Origin: Polaromonas sp. P2-4
GTDB lineage: Bacteria; Pseudomonadota; Gammaproteobacteria; Burkholderiales; Burkholderiaceae_C
DNA: 64,000 nucleotides
Assembly (NCBI GenBank): GCA_024703855.1
Contig: CP087965.1
Coordinates: forward strand, 3,216,001-3,280,000
Reading direction: 5' to 3'
A model generated the notes under the pieces. It saw only the letters and a list, made by a program, of their open reading frames with translations. It ran no database searches and was not told where the DNA came from. Made by a program: the position numbers and the translations under genes. This document shows, piece after piece, positions 63,745 through 64,000 of the stretch (within the stretch, counting starts at the first letter, position 1; each line of letters begins with the position of its first letter).

Positions 63745-64000
63745 CCAGGCCGGGAGTCGCCCCGGCAGGCGAGTTACTTTTCTTTGTCTCGCCAAAGAAA
63801 CCTAACGAAAAGAAAGGCGACCCTGCTGTCTGCGACCCTTCGCTGCGCTACGGGCACCCTGCGGTGCTCAGTCCAGCCGGGGTCTCGTGCAAACTCGCCT
63901 GCGGCTCAAACAAGCACGAGTCCTGATCCGTCTGGACTTCCGCTCCTCAGCGCATACAGAAGGGGTGGGGGAAGAAAACAAACAGCCAATACCAACAGCC
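63745..64000 (+). repeat. Dispersed Burkholderiales-type repeat, third copy, cut by window end
   Basis: It matches the reverse complement of 6990-7241 closely: GGCCGGGAGTCGCCCCGGCA, GGCGACCCTGCTGTCTGCGA, CCCTTCGCTGCGCTACGGGC, then GATCCGTCTGG and GCGCATACAGAAGGG. The copy runs to the last base, so its right end is unseen. A 64-codon frame on it is not a gene. Confidence 0.85.

Overview
The window looks like part of the chromosome of a GC-rich beta-proteobacterium of the order Burkholderiales, most likely family Comamonadaceae (Polaromonas, Rhodoferax or Variovorax type). The evidence is a DUF3567 protein, a PhaM-type PHB-granule protein, two TctC/Bug solute receptors, an LplT-type MFS protein paired with PlsC, and intergenic repeats of a kind I associate with that family. 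I see no rRNA, tRNA, CRISPR array, insertion sequence or phage gene.

Layout. (1) 1-5036: end of a reductive pyrimidine (uracil) catabolic operon on the + strand: malonate-semialdehyde dehydrogenase, NCS1 permease, dihydropyrimidinase and N-carbamoyl-beta-alanine amidohydrolase. The matching beta-alanine:pyruvate aminotransferase lies at 10314-11656, after a glycolate-oxidase-type FAD gene, a long inverted repeat, a LysR gene, a metallopeptidase/Sel1 gene and purU. (2) 11649-19015: a sulfolactate degradation module: GntR regulator, inositol-monophosphatase-like protein, SuyA, SuyB, TctC receptor, SlcC, ComC and a YeiH/SuyZ-type exporter. Its logic is (S)-sulfolactate to sulfopyruvate to (R)-sulfolactate, then pyruvate plus sulfite, then sulfite or sulfate export. 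(3) 19250-32874: twelve consecutive minus-strand genes that look like one operon for non-phosphorylative sugar or sugar-acid catabolism: IlvD/Edd dehydratase, HpcH/HpaI aldolase, four ABC importer subunits, Gfo/Idh dehydrogenase, mutarotase, SMP-30 lactonase, SDR, GlpD-like oxidase and aldehyde dehydrogenase. A LacI regulator is divergent, and a perfect 14-bp palindrome lies between them. (4) 34063-34593: decayed pieces of a semialdehyde dehydrogenase fused to a second copy of the aminotransferase 3' end. (5) 34621-49714: ordinary backbone: ChaN lipoprotein, DUF3567, DUF3108, IclR with a FAH-family hydrolase, MarC, VOC, PhaM, FIST, XRE, CREST-type membrane hydrolase, LplT/PlsC, YiaAB, DUF2145 and small membrane proteins. 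(6) 49701-54978: TctC/amidase with divergent LysR, aldo/keto reductase, VapBC. (7) 55082-63354: envelope glycosylation genes (GT39, GtrA, GT9), tgt-queA, divergent recG, CPCC protein. (8) 63745-64000: another copy of the dispersed repeat.

Sequence quality is the main caveat. About 30 genes need one or more small frameshift corrections to read full length, including core genes such as queA and recG. At least fifteen of the breaks are the same event, a missing CG/GC dinucleotide in an alternating CG tract; most others are 1-nt changes, many in homopolymers. I therefore treat these as probably intact genes carrying sequencing or assembly errors, give the joined span, and note each break. Only the 34-kb fragments look like true remnants.

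The most unusual non-coding observations are: a two-hairpin repeat of about 58 bp present three times, once encoding a signal peptide and once lying inside a DUF3108 gene; a 245-bp MITE-like element whose terminal repeat supplies the stop codon of plsC; and the duplicated aminotransferase ends that bracket both accessory catabolic modules.
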